From NCBI GenBank assembly GCA_016790695.1, contig JAEUOS010000167.1, positions 1 through 60,094 of the forward strand: a stretch of DNA of 60,094 nt. Reading direction: 5' to 3'. The notes below the pieces were generated by a model. It saw only the letters and a program-made list of their open reading frames with translations, was not told the origin of the DNA and searched no databases. Source of the stretch: Burkholderiales bacterium (GTDB lineage: Bacteria > Pseudomonadota > Gammaproteobacteria > Burkholderiales > JAEUOS01). This document shows positions 17,512-25,847 of this stretch, piece after piece (positions within the stretch are counted from its first letter, which is position 1; each line of letters opens with the position of its first letter). The translations under genes were made by a program, and so were the position numbers.

Positions 17512-19434
17512 ATGGACGTCATCAGCAGCTTCGCCGCCCGCTACGAACGCACCCGCGAGGAGGAGATGTCCCTGGAGGACTACCTTGCGCTGTGCAAACG
17601 CGACCCGATGGCCTATGCGACGTCGGCCGAACGCATGCTCGAGGCGATCGGCGCGCCCGAGATGGTCGACACGCGCAACAATCCGGCGCAGTCCCGGCTG
17701 TTCGCCAACAAGATCATCAAGATCTACCCGGCATTCCGCGAGTTCCACGGCGCCGAGGACGTCATCGAGCAGGTCGTCTCGTTCTTCCGGCATGCCGCCC
17801 AGGGGCTCGAGGAAAAGAAGCAGATCCTCTATCTGCTCGGGCCGGTCGGCGGCGGCAAGTCATCGATCGCCGAGCGCCTCAAGCAGCTGATGGAGCGCGT
17901 TCCCTTCTACGCGCTCAAGGACTCGCCCGTCAACGAGTCCCCGCTCGGACTGTTCGATCCCGAGGAAGACGGCCGCATCCTCGAGGAGCAGTATGGCATC
18001 CCGCCGCGCTACCTGACGCGCATTCTGTCTCCCTGGGCGGTCAAGCGGCTCGGCGAGTACGGCGGCGACATCCGCCGCTTCCGCGTGATCAAGCGCTACC
18101 CGTCGATCCTGAAGCAGGTGGCGATCGCCAAGACCGAGCCCGGCGACGAGAACAACCAGGACATTTCCTCGCTGGTCGGCAAGGTCGACATTCGCCGCCT
18201 CGAGACGTTCGCCCAGGACGACCCGGACGCCTACAGCTACTCGGGCGGCCTGTGCCTGGCCAACCAGGGGCTGCTCGAGTTCGTCGAGATGTTCAAGGCG
18301 CCGATCAAGGTGCTGCATCCGCTGCTCACGGCCACCCAGGAGGGGAACTTCAAGGGCACCGAGGGCTTCGGGGCGATCCCGTTCGACGGCGTCGTGCTCG
18401 CCCATTCGAACGAAAGCGAATGGAAGGCCTTCCGCAACAACAAGAACAACGAGGCGTTTCTCGATCGCATCTACATCGTCAAGGTGCCGTACTGCCTGCG
18501 CGTCTCCGAGGAGGTGCGCATCTACGAGAAGCTGGTGCGCAACTCCTCGCTGGCGACGGCCACCTGCGCGCCCGGCACGCTCAAGATGATGGCGCAGTTC
18601 GCGGTGCTCACCCGCCTGGTCGAGCCCGAGAACTCCAGCCTGTTCTCCAAGATGCTGGTCTACGACGGCGAGAATCTCAAGGACACCGACCCGAAGGCCA
18701 AGAGCTACCAGGAGTATCGCGACTACGCCGGCGTCGACGAGGGCATGAGCGGTGTTTCCACGCGCTTCTCGTTCAAGATTCTCTCGAAGGTCTTCAACTT
18801 CGACTCCGCCGAGGTCGCTGCCAACCCAGTTCACCTCATGTACGTGCTCGAACAGCAGATCGAACGCGAGCAGTTCCCGCCCGAGCTGGAGCAGAAGTAT
18901 CTCGCGTTCGTCAAGGAACATCTGGCGGTGCGCTATGCCGAGTTCATCGGCAAGGAGATCCAGACCGCCTACCTCGAGTCGTATTCCGAGTACGGCCAGA
19001 ACATTTTCGACCGCTACGTCACCTACGCGGATTATTGGATCCAGGATCAGGAGTATCGCGACGCGGACACCGGCGAGATCTTCGACCGCGCCGCTCTCAA
19101 CGCCGAACTCGAGAAGATCGAGAAGCCGGCCGGCATCAGCAATCCGAAGGATTTCCGCAACGAGATCGTCAATTTCGTCCTGCGCGCGCGCGCAAACAAC
19201 GGCGGCAAGAACCCGTCGTGGACCAGCTACGAGAAGCTGCGCACGGTGATCGAGAAGAAGATGTTCTCCAACACCGAGGAGCTGCTTCCCGTCGTCTCCT
19301 TCAACGCCAAGGCGAGCGCCGACGAGCAGAAGAAGCACGAGGACTTCGTCAATCGCATGGTCTCCAAGGGCTACACGCCCAAGCAGGTCCGCCTGCTGTG
19401 CGAGTGGTACCTGCGGGTGAGGAAGAGCTCGTAG
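17512..19434 (+). CDS. prkA: PrkA family serine protein kinase (YeaG)
   Basis: A 640-residue AAA-type kinase. Walker A GPVGGGKSSIAERL carries Lys116, and the PrkA AAA domain occupies about 20-390 with the C-terminal kinase-like domain after it. YeaG/PrkA acts in nitrogen-starvation and stress responses in E. coli and in sporulation in Bacillus; targets are poorly known, and a Lon-like activity has been proposed for the Bacillus protein. An AGGAGG site at 17502-17507 precedes the ATG. The 283-base gap upstream (17229-17511) contains no ORF and should hold the promoter, but I find no clear -35/-10 pair. First gene of a three-gene operon with yeaH and spoVR. Confidence 0.96.
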   Translation: MDVISSFAARYERTREEEMSLEDYLALCKRDPMAYATSAERMLEAIGAPEMVDTRNNPAQSRLFANKIIKIYPAFREFHGAEDVIEQVVSFFRHAAQGLEEKKQILYLLGPVGGGKSSIAERLKQLMERVPFYALKDSPVNESPLGLFDPEEDGRILEEQYGIPPRYLTRILSPWAVKRLGEYGGDIRRFRVIKRYPSILKQVAIAKTEPGDENNQDISSLVGKVDIRRLETFAQDDPDAYSYSGGLCLANQGLLEFVEMFKAPIKVLHPLLTATQEGNFKGTEGFGAIPFDGVVLAHSNESEWKAFRNNKNNEAFLDRIYIVKVPYCLRVSEEVRIYEKLVRNSSLATATCAPGTLKMMAQFAVLTRLVEPENSSLFSKMLVYDGENLKDTDPKAKSYQEYRDYAGVDEGMSGVSTRFSFKILSKVFNFDSAEVAANPVHLMYVLEQQIEREQFPPELEQKYLAFVKEHLAVRYAEFIGKEIQTAYLESYSEYGQNIFDRYVTYADYWIQDQEYRDADTGEIFDRAALNAELEKIEKPAGISNPKDFRNEIVNFVLRARANNGGKNPSWTSYEKLRTVIEKKMFSNTEELLPVVSFNAKASADEQKKHEDFVNRMVSKGYTPKQVRLLCEWYLRVRKSS

Positions 19435-19468
19435 GCCGGCCGCGCGTCGCGCGTCTGCGAGGGGCCCC

Positions 19469-20734
19469 ATGCTGCAGCAGATCATCGATCGTCGCCTGGC
19501 CGGGAAGAACAAGTCGATCGGCAATCGCGAGCGGTTCCTGAAGCGGTATCGCGAGCAGATCCGCGACGCCGTGCGGCGCGCCGTCAGCGAGCGCAGCATT
19601 CGCGACATCGACAAGGGCGAAACCGTCACGGTGCCGCGCAAGGACATCTCGGAGCCGACGTTCCGCCACGGCCCCGGCGGGCGTCGCGAATACGTCGTGC
19701 CGGGCAACCGGGAGTACGCGCGCGGTGACCGCATCGACCGGCCGGCCGGGGGCGATGGACAGGGCGGCGGGCGCGCCAGCCGGGACGGGGAGGGCGAGGA
19801 CGATTTCCGGTTCACGCTCTCGCGCGAGGAGTTCATGCAGGTCTTCTTCGACGACCTGGCGCTCCCCAATCTGGTGCGCACGCAGCTGGCCGATACGCCG
19901 GAGTTCCGCTATCGTCGTGCCGGCTTCACCGGCGACGGCACGCCGAACAACATCCACGTGCTGCGATCGATGCGCGGCGCACTCGGGCGCCGGATCGCGC
20001 TGGGGACGGTGCATCGCCGCCGCCTCGCCGAACTCGAAGCGCGTCTCGCCGACGCGCGACGCGCCCCGCAGGCGCTGGACAACGAGATCGAGGCGCTCGA
20101 GCAGGAGATCGATGCCCTGCGCCGGCGCCTGCGCGCCATCCCCTATCTCGATCCGATCGACCTGCGCTACCGCAATCGCGTCCGCGTGCCGGAGCCGGTC
20201 AGCAAGGCCGTGATGTTCTGCGTGATGGACGTGTCGGGCTCGATGGACGAGGCCCGCAAGGACATCGCCAAGCGGTTCTTCATCCTTCTCTACCTGTTCC
20301 TCACGCGGCACTACGAGAAGACCGACATCGTGTTCATTCGCCACCACACGCAGGCCGACGAGGTCGGGGAGAACGACTTCTTCCACGCCACCGAGTCGGG
20401 CGGCACGGTGGTTTCCAGCGCCCTGACGCTGATGCACGAGATCATCCAGGCGCGCTACCCGTCGCGGGAGTGGAACATCTATTGCGCGCAGGCGTCCGAC
20501 GGCGACAACTGGGGCCAGGACTCCGCGAAGTGCCGCGAGCTGCTGAGCGCGGAGATCCTGCCGCTGCTGCGCTATTTCGCCTACGTGCAGGTGGCCGAGG
20601 GCGAGCAGAGCCTGTGGGAGGAGTATGCGCGCGTCGCCGCGCAGTGCCCGCACTTCGCGATGCGCATGATCACCGGCGTGACCGACATCTACCCGGTGTT
20701 CCGCGAACTGTTCCGCAAGGAGGCGCCGGCGTGA
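19469..20734 (+). CDS. yeaH: YeaH/YhbH family (DUF444) VWA protein
   Basis: A 421-residue DUF444 protein. The N-terminal half is basic and contains a Gly/Arg-rich linker (about 88-112); a coiled-coil rich in Glu/Arg/Leu follows (about 175-225). The C-terminal von Willebrand A domain has an intact metal site DVSGSMDEA starting at Asp254, and FIRHHTQADEVGENDFF later. The family is nearly always next to PrkA and SpoVR. Function is unknown; YeaH is thought to act with the YeaG kinase. It begins 34 bases after prkA and its stop overlaps the spoVR start. Confidence 0.95.
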   Translation: MLQQIIDRRLAGKNKSIGNRERFLKRYREQIRDAVRRAVSERSIRDIDKGETVTVPRKDISEPTFRHGPGGRREYVVPGNREYARGDRIDRPAGGDGQGGGRASRDGEGEDDFRFTLSREEFMQVFFDDLALPNLVRTQLADTPEFRYRRAGFTGDGTPNNIHVLRSMRGALGRRIALGTVHRRRLAELEARLADARRAPQALDNEIEALEQEIDALRRRLRAIPYLDPIDLRYRNRVRVPEPVSKAVMFCVMDVSGSMDEARKDIAKRFFILLYLFLTRHYEKTDIVFIRHHTQADEVGENDFFHATESGGTVVSSALTLMHEIIQARYPSREWNIYCAQASDGDNWGQDSAKCRELLSAEILPLLRYFAYVQVAEGEQSLWEEYARVAAQCPHFAMRMITGVTDIYPVFRELFRKEAPA

Positions 20735-22242
20735 ACGGCGACGATCGGCCGCCCGCGCCCGCGGAGCCGCTGCCCAGTCCGTCGGAGTGGTCGTTCGACC
20801 TCATTGATCGCTATCACGGCGAGATCGCGCGTGTCGCCAGGCGCTTCGGGCTCGACACCTACCCGAATCAGCTGGAGATCATCACCGCGGAGCAGATGAT
20901 GGACGCCTACGCGTCCTCCGGCATGCCGGTCAACTACCGGCACTGGTCCTTCGGCAAGCAATTCATCGCCACCGAGCGCGGTTACCGCCGGGGGCAGATG
21001 GGCCTGGCCTACGAGATCGTCATCAACTCGGACCCGTGCATCGCCTATCTGATGGAGGAGAACACGCTGCCGATGCAGGCACTGGTGATCGCCCATGCGG
21101 CCTACGGTCACAATTCCTTCTTCAAGGGGAATTACCTGTTCCGCATGTGGACCGATGCCTCGTCGATCATCGACTATCTGGTCTACGCGCGCACCTTCAT
21201 CGCCGATTGCGAGGACCGGCACGGCATCGAGGCGGTCGAGCAGGTGCTCGACTCCTGCCATGCCCTGATGGATCATGGCGTCGACCGCTATCGGCGGCCC
21301 CAGAAGCTCTCGCTCGCGCAGGAGAAGGCGCGACGCGAGGAACGGGAGGTCTATCTGCAGCGCCAGGTCAACGACCTGTGGCGGACCTTGCCCCGCCAGG
21401 CCGACCGCAAGGCGGCCGAGGCGCGCGCGCGCTTTCCCGAGGAACCGCAGGAGAACCTGCTCTACTTCATCGAGAAGCATGCCCCGCTCCTCGAGCCATG
21501 GCAGCGCGAGGTGATCCGCATCGTGCGCAAGGTCGCGCAGTACTTCTACCCGCAGCGGCAGACGCAGGTGATGAACGAGGGGTGGGCCACCTTCTGGCAC
21601 TACACCCTGCTCAACGCCCTCTATGACGAGGGCCGTCTCGGCGACGGCTTCATGCTCGAGGTCCTGCAGTCCCACACCAATGTCATCGCCCAGCCCGCGG
21701 GAGGCCGCATCAACCCCTACGCGCTCGGCTTCGCGATGTTCAGCGACCTGCGGCGCATCTGTTCCGCACCCACCGACGAGGATCGGTCCTGGTTTCCCGA
21801 CATCGCCGGCTCGGACTGGCAGAAGACCCTCGACTACGCGATGCGCAATTTCAAGGACGAGAGTTTCGTCGGGCAGTTCCTCTCGCCCGCGCTGATGCGG
21901 CGCTATCGCCTGTTCTCGGTACGCGACGACGAGCGCGAAAGCACGCTCGAGGTATCGGCGATCCACGACACCGCCGGCTACCGCCACCTGCGCGAAGCCC
22001 TGGCGCGCCAGTACGACATCAATCACCGCGAGCCCAACATCCAGGTCTGGTCGGTCGACACCCGCGGCGATCGCTCGCTCACGCTGCGCCACGTGCAGCA
22101 CGCCGGACAGCCGCTGAACGACGAGGCCGACGAGGTGCTGCGCCACGTCGCCCGCCTGTGGGGATTTCGCGTCATCCTCGAAAGCGTGGACGCGCAGGGG
22201 CGGGAGACGCGGCGCCGCGAGGCGGCGCCGGCTGCCGCCTGA
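20731..22242 (+). CDS. spoVR: SpoVR family protein (YcgB)
   Basis: A 503-residue SpoVR/YcgB homologue, third gene of the prkA operon. I chose the GTG at 20731, which overlaps the yeaH stop (GTGA) and has AAGGAGG 8 bases upstream; this gives an N-terminus of 15 or so Pro-rich residues before EWSFDLIDRYHGEI. Conserved segments include YPNQLEIITAEQMMDAY, MPVNYRHWSFGKQF, and NEGWATFWHYTLLN, a His/Glu pattern reminiscent of metal binding. In Bacillus it affects spore cortex formation; in non-sporulating proteobacteria its role is unknown but linked to PrkA. Confidence 0.95.
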   Translation: MNGDDRPPAPAEPLPSPSEWSFDLIDRYHGEIARVARRFGLDTYPNQLEIITAEQMMDAYASSGMPVNYRHWSFGKQFIATERGYRRGQMGLAYEIVINSDPCIAYLMEENTLPMQALVIAHAAYGHNSFFKGNYLFRMWTDASSIIDYLVYARTFIADCEDRHGIEAVEQVLDSCHALMDHGVDRYRRPQKLSLAQEKARREEREVYLQRQVNDLWRTLPRQADRKAAEARARFPEEPQENLLYFIEKHAPLLEPWQREVIRIVRKVAQYFYPQRQTQVMNEGWATFWHYTLLNALYDEGRLGDGFMLEVLQSHTNVIAQPAGGRINPYALGFAMFSDLRRICSAPTDEDRSWFPDIAGSDWQKTLDYAMRNFKDESFVGQFLSPALMRRYRLFSVRDDERESTLEVSAIHDTAGYRHLREALARQYDINHREPNIQVWSVDTRGDRSLTLRHVQHAGQPLNDEADEVLRHVARLWGFRVILESVDAQGRETRRREAAPAAA

Positions 22243-22261
22243 ACGCCGCGCGCCGGGCAAG

Positions 22262-22753
22262 TCAGCCCGCGATGGCGACGTCGACCCTGACGATTTCCAG
22301 GAGGCGCTCCAGGTCGGCGCTGTCGATCGCGACCAGGAACCCGCGGCGCCCGCCGTTGATGTAGATGCGGGGCAGGTCGAAGATGCTGCGCTCGGCATAG
22401 ACCGGCAGCGCCTTGCGCGTGGCGAATGGCGAGGTGCCGCCGACAAGGTAACCGGTGTGGCGGGTGGCGACCTCGGGAACACAGGGCTCGACGCTCTTCA
22501 GCCCCGCCTGGCGCGCAAGGTTCTTCGTCGACACCTTGCGATCGCCGTGCATCAGCACCAGCAGCGGCCGGCCGCGTTCGTCCTGCATCACCAGGGTCTT
22601 GACGACGGCATGCTCATCGACGCCCAGTGCGCGCGCCGAGACCTCGGTTCCGCCGTGCTCGACATATTCGTACGGATGCTCGGCGAAGGCGACGCCGCGC
22701 GCCCGCAGGAACGCCGTCGCCGGCGTTTCCGAGACATGGGTCTTCCGGGCCAT
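22262..22753 (-). CDS. ybaK: YbaK/EbsC-type aminoacyl-tRNA deacylase
   Basis: A 163-residue protein of the YbaK/ProX editing family that hydrolyses mischarged tRNA, typically Cys-tRNA(Pro). ETPATAFLRARGVAFAEHPYEYVEHGG at the start, the catalytic-site Lys in VVKTLVM, and GYLVGGTSPFATRK with its Gly-Gly-x-Ser-Pro loop are diagnostic. Length is standard. It follows xerD by 10 bases on the same strand and is convergent with spoVR. Confidence 0.93.
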   Translation of the reverse strand: MARKTHVSETPATAFLRARGVAFAEHPYEYVEHGGTEVSARALGVDEHAVVKTLVMQDERGRPLLVLMHGDRKVSTKNLARQAGLKSVEPCVPEVATRHTGYLVGGTSPFATRKALPVYAERSIFDLPRIYINGGRRGFLVAIDSADLERLLEIVRVDVAIAG

Positions 22754-22763
22754 GCGCCGTTCC

Positions 22764-23663
22764 TCAGGCGCGCGGATGATGCGCCGCGTGCAGATCCTTG
22801 AGCCGGGCGCGCGCCACGTGGGTGTAGATCTGCGTGGTCGAGATGTCGGCGTGCCCCAGCAGCATCTGGACCACGCGCAGGTCGGCCCCGTGATCGAGCA
22901 GATGGGTCGCGAAGGCGTGGCGCAGGCTGTGCGGCGAGAGCAGCGCCGCAGGAATCGATGCGGCGCGACCGTGGCGCTTGACCATATGCCAGAAATTCTG
23001 CCGCGTCATCCCCTGGCCGCGCGCGGTCAGGAACACCGTGTCGACGCTGCGGCGGCCGGCCAGCGCGGGCCGGGCGTCGCGGAGATACCGGTCGATCCAC
23101 GCGGCCGCCTCCTCGCCGAACGGCACCAGCCGCGTCTTGGATCCCTTGCCCGAGGCCACGCGGACGACATGCTCGGTCAGACCCAGGTCGTGCACCCGCA
23201 GCGCCACCAGTTCCGAGACGCGCAGGCCGCACGCATACAGGAGTTCGAGCATGGCGCGATCGCGCAGGCCGAGCGGGGTGCCGGGGTCGGGCGCCTCGAG
23301 CAGACGCACGACGTCGGTCTCGCCGAGACTGCGCGGCAGGCGCCCGGGGCGCTTGGCGGCGTCGAGGTTGGCGGTCGGGTCATCGTCGCGCAGTCGCTGG
23401 CGGACCAGCCAGCGATAGAACCGCCGGCTGGCCGAGAGGCGCCGATTGGCGCTCGTGGCCGACGCGCCGGTCGCGTGCCGGTGCGCGGAATAGCCCAGCA
23501 GGTCCGCCGTCGTGGCATCCGCCAGGCGGGCGCCGTGTTCCTCCAGCCAGGCGCCCAGCTGGGCAAGATCGCGCCGGTACGCCTCCAGCGTCAGGGGCGC
23601 GAGCCCGTCTTCCAGCCACGCGGCATCGCAGAACCGGTCGATCAGCGACGCCGCCTCAGACAT
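22764..23663 (-). CDS. xerD: Site-specific tyrosine recombinase XerD
   Basis: A 299-residue tyrosine recombinase for resolving chromosome dimers at dif with XerC. N-terminal SAM-like core-binding domain (about 5-90) then the catalytic domain. Catalytic residues: Arg in GLRVSELVAL, Lys in GKGSKTRLVPF, His-x-x-Arg in HSLRHAFATHLL, His in LLGHADISTTQ, and the nucleophile Tyr in IYTHV. ATG 23663 (MSEAASLIDRF) is preferred to the upstream extension, which reads through ogt. Its first 8 bases overlap the end of ogt, so the two are coupled. No dif-like site was sought beyond this gene. Confidence 0.95.
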   Translation of the reverse strand: MSEAASLIDRFCDAAWLEDGLAPLTLEAYRRDLAQLGAWLEEHGARLADATTADLLGYSAHRHATGASATSANRRLSASRRFYRWLVRQRLRDDDPTANLDAAKRPGRLPRSLGETDVVRLLEAPDPGTPLGLRDRAMLELLYACGLRVSELVALRVHDLGLTEHVVRVASGKGSKTRLVPFGEEAAAWIDRYLRDARPALAGRRSVDTVFLTARGQGMTRQNFWHMVKRHGRAASIPAALLSPHSLRHAFATHLLDHGADLRVVQMLLGHADISTTQIYTHVARARLKDLHAAHHPRA

Positions 23664-24147
23664 AGCCGGCCACCCCCTCGTGGGACAGCAGCCACCGCTT
23701 GACGCCCAGGTGGAATCCGTCATCGTGGTTGGCGAATCCGCCGATGCCGCCCGCGGCAAGAACGCGGTGGCACGGAATCACCAGCGGGTACCAGTTGGCG
23801 CCGCATGCCTGCCCGACGGCGCGCGGCGCGCTGCGCACCAGGCGCGCGATCTGGCCGTAGGTCACGGCCGCCCCGGGAGGTACGGCGGCGATCGCATCCC
23901 AGACGCGGCGCTGGAATGCCGTCCCCCGCGGGACCAGCGCAAGATCGAAGCGAAACGCGGCGTCCGCGAGGTAGGCACGCAATTGGCGCGCTGCTTCGCG
24001 CGCGATCGTCCCGCGCGGTTCCGCCGGCGCAACCGACGGCGGCAGGTACACGAGCTCGGCAACGGCCGCTCCGGCGACGCGCACGCCGATGCCCCCGAAC
24101 GGCGCGGGCACCACCGCATCGAACGACGGCAGGCCGGTCGCGACCAT
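23656..24147 (-). CDS. ogt: Methylated-DNA-protein cysteine methyltransferase
   Basis: A 163-residue suicide repair protein that removes alkyl groups from O6-guanine. The active-site motif is PCHRVLAAGGIGGFANHDDG with the acceptor Cys. The helix-turn-helix region is RRVWDAIAAVPPGAAVTYGQIA. The N-terminal ribonuclease-H-like part is short, as in Ogt. ATG 24147 gives MVATGLPSFDAVV; an upstream Met at 24195 is unlikely. There is no AraC-type Ada regulatory domain. It overlaps xerD by 8 bases. Confidence 0.95.
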   Translation of the reverse strand: MVATGLPSFDAVVPAPFGGIGVRVAGAAVAELVYLPPSVAPAEPRGTIAREAARQLRAYLADAAFRFDLALVPRGTAFQRRVWDAIAAVPPGAAVTYGQIARLVRSAPRAVGQACGANWYPLVIPCHRVLAAGGIGGFANHDDGFHLGVKRWLLSHEGVAGYV

Positions 24148-24157
24148 GCGCACGCTC

Positions 24158-24736
24158 CTAGCCGGATTGGCCCAGCATGCCGGACTTGAGCGCACGATCG
24201 ACCGGCTTGTCGCCGAGCCAGATCTTCATCAGCGCGCGGTAGAAATCCTCGCCGGCGATCGCCCTGCCGCGGGGCGCGCCATCGAGGGCGACACGGGTCC
24301 CGGCGTCGGGCAGGTAATCGATCGTGACCACGCTCTTCTCGCGCGCCGCGCCGACCGCTTCCATCGTCGCCTTGAGCTCGTCGATCTGGGGCTTGAAGCG
24401 CGCGAGCTCGGCCTCGCTCAGGTTGGCGACCAGGCCGTCGTTGAGTGCCCCGCCGAGCTGGTCGGCCGACAGGTCGCGCAGCAGGTGGAGCGCGATGCGC
24501 TTGGGGCCGCGCTGCCCGATCGCGTCCGCCGCCGCCGCCCGCTTGTCCGTGAGATAGAGCGCCCCGACGTAGACCTTGAACACCGCGCGGGTGCGGATGC
24601 CGGCGCCGTTGAGCACCAGATTGGCGCCGCCCAGGTTGACCGTGTCCGGAATCGTCACGCCGCCCACCTCCGCGGCACCGGCACCCGCCGCCATGCATGC
24701 CGCGACGACCGCCGCCAACCAACCGAACCGCCGCAT
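24158..24736 (-). CDS. Chalcone isomerase-like exported protein
   Basis: A 192-residue protein with a Sec signal peptide (MRRFGWLAAVVAACMAAGAGAAE) and a chalcone-isomerase-like fold. LNGAGIRTRAVFKVYVGALYLT and IALHLLRDLSADQLGGALNDGL match bacterial members of this family, which are not flavonoid enzymes and probably bind lipids or fatty acids. ATG 24736 has a strong AAGGAGG site 5 bases before it, which decides the start over an upstream ATG at 24859. It lies 10 bases upstream of ogt and is divergent from the quinone oxidoreductase gene. Catalytic residues of the plant enzyme are not expected. Confidence 0.82.
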   Translation of the reverse strand: MRRFGWLAAVVAACMAAGAGAAEVGGVTIPDTVNLGGANLVLNGAGIRTRAVFKVYVGALYLTDKRAAAADAIGQRGPKRIALHLLRDLSADQLGGALNDGLVANLSEAELARFKPQIDELKATMEAVGAAREKSVVTIDYLPDAGTRVALDGAPRGRAIAGEDFYRALMKIWLGDKPVDRALKSGMLGQSG

Positions 24737-24839
24737 ATCGCCTCCTTCGCGCAATCGCACGCGGGCAATTATGCCGCGATCCGGCCGGCACGGTGGTATC
24801 CTGCGCACCCCCCGCAAACCCCGCATGATGGAGCCAAGC

Positions 24840-25817
24840 ATGTCCAAAGCAATTCGCATTCACAAGAACGGCGGCCCGGAAGTCCTCTCGTGGGAGGAGG
24901 TCCCCGTCGGCGAGCCCGGCCCGGGCGAGGCGCGCGTGCGCCACCACGCCGTCGGACTGAATTTCATCGACATCTACTTTCGCACCGGCCTGTATCCGTC
25001 GCCGACGCTGCCCGCGGGCCTCGGCTCGGAAGGCGCAGGCATCGTCGAGGCGGTCGGCCCCGGCGTCACCCACGTGAAGGCCGGCGACCGCGTCGCCTAC
25101 GCCGGCGGCGGCAACGGCGCCTATGCCGAGTCCCGCGTCATGCCGGCCGCGGTGCTGGTCAAGCTCCCCGAGGCGATCAGTTTCGAGCAAGGCGCGGCGA
25201 TGATGCTGCAGGGCATGACCGTGCAATATCTGATCAAGCAGTCCTATCCGGTCAAGGCGGGCGACACGGTGCTGTGGACAGCGGCCGCCGGCGGGGTCGG
25301 GCTGTTCGCGATGCAGTGGCTGAAGGCACTCGGGGTCAGCGTGATCGGCACCGTCTCGACCGACGCCAAGGCGGAGACGGCGCGCGCGCACGGCTGCACC
25401 CACACGATCGTCACCACGCGGGAGGACACGGTCGCGCGCGTCCGCGAGATCACCGGCGGGAAGGGCGTGCCGGTGGTCTACGACTCGGTCGGCAAGGACA
25501 CCTGGGACAGCTCGCTCAACTGCCTGCGGCCGCTGGGCTACATGATCAGCTTCGGCAATGCGTCAGGCGCGGTGCCGCCGGTCAACCTCGGCGTGCTGTC
25601 CCAGAAGGGGTCGATCTACGTGCAGCGCCCGACCCTGATGACCTACATCGCCGATCGCGCCCGCCTCGAAGCGATGGCCGCGGACCTGTTCGGCGTCGTC
25701 GCCAGCGGCCAGGTCAAGGTCAACATCCACCACCGCTACGCGCTGAAGGACGCCGGCCAGGCGCAGGCCGACCTCGAGGGACGCAAGACCACGGGATCGG
25801 CGGTGCTGCTGCCGTAG
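24840..25817 (+). CDS. qorA: NADPH:quinone oxidoreductase, zeta-crystallin type
   Basis: A 325-residue zinc-independent member of the medium-chain dehydrogenase/reductase superfamily that reduces quinones with NADPH. GroES-like domain at about 1-120 (VGLNFIDIYFRTGLYPSPTLPAGLGSEGAG is split here by its conserved parts NFIDIY and LGSEGAG), and the Rossmann domain with AAAGGVGLFAMQW. It lacks the zinc-binding Cys residues of alcohol dehydrogenases. ATG 24840 follows GGAGCC; ATG 24825 is a weaker alternative. Monocistronic and convergent with spoT. Confidence 0.93.
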   Translation: MSKAIRIHKNGGPEVLSWEEVPVGEPGPGEARVRHHAVGLNFIDIYFRTGLYPSPTLPAGLGSEGAGIVEAVGPGVTHVKAGDRVAYAGGGNGAYAESRVMPAAVLVKLPEAISFEQGAAMMLQGMTVQYLIKQSYPVKAGDTVLWTAAAGGVGLFAMQWLKALGVSVIGTVSTDAKAETARAHGCTHTIVTTREDTVARVREITGGKGVPVVYDSVGKDTWDSSLNCLRPLGYMISFGNASGAVPPVNLGVLSQKGSIYVQRPTLMTYIADRARLEAMAADLFGVVASGQVKVNIHHRYALKDAGQAQADLEGRKTTGSAVLLP

Positions 25818-25824
25818 GCGGCGC

Positions 25825-25842
25825 GGCGGGCGGTTGCCCGCC
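25825..25842. terminator. Short inverted repeat between convergent genes
   Basis: GGCGGGC (25825-25831), loop GGTT and GCCCGCC (25836-25842) lie between qorA and the convergent spoT. There is no U-tract on either strand, so a weak terminator at best. Confidence 0.3.
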
Positions 25843-25847
25843 CGTGG

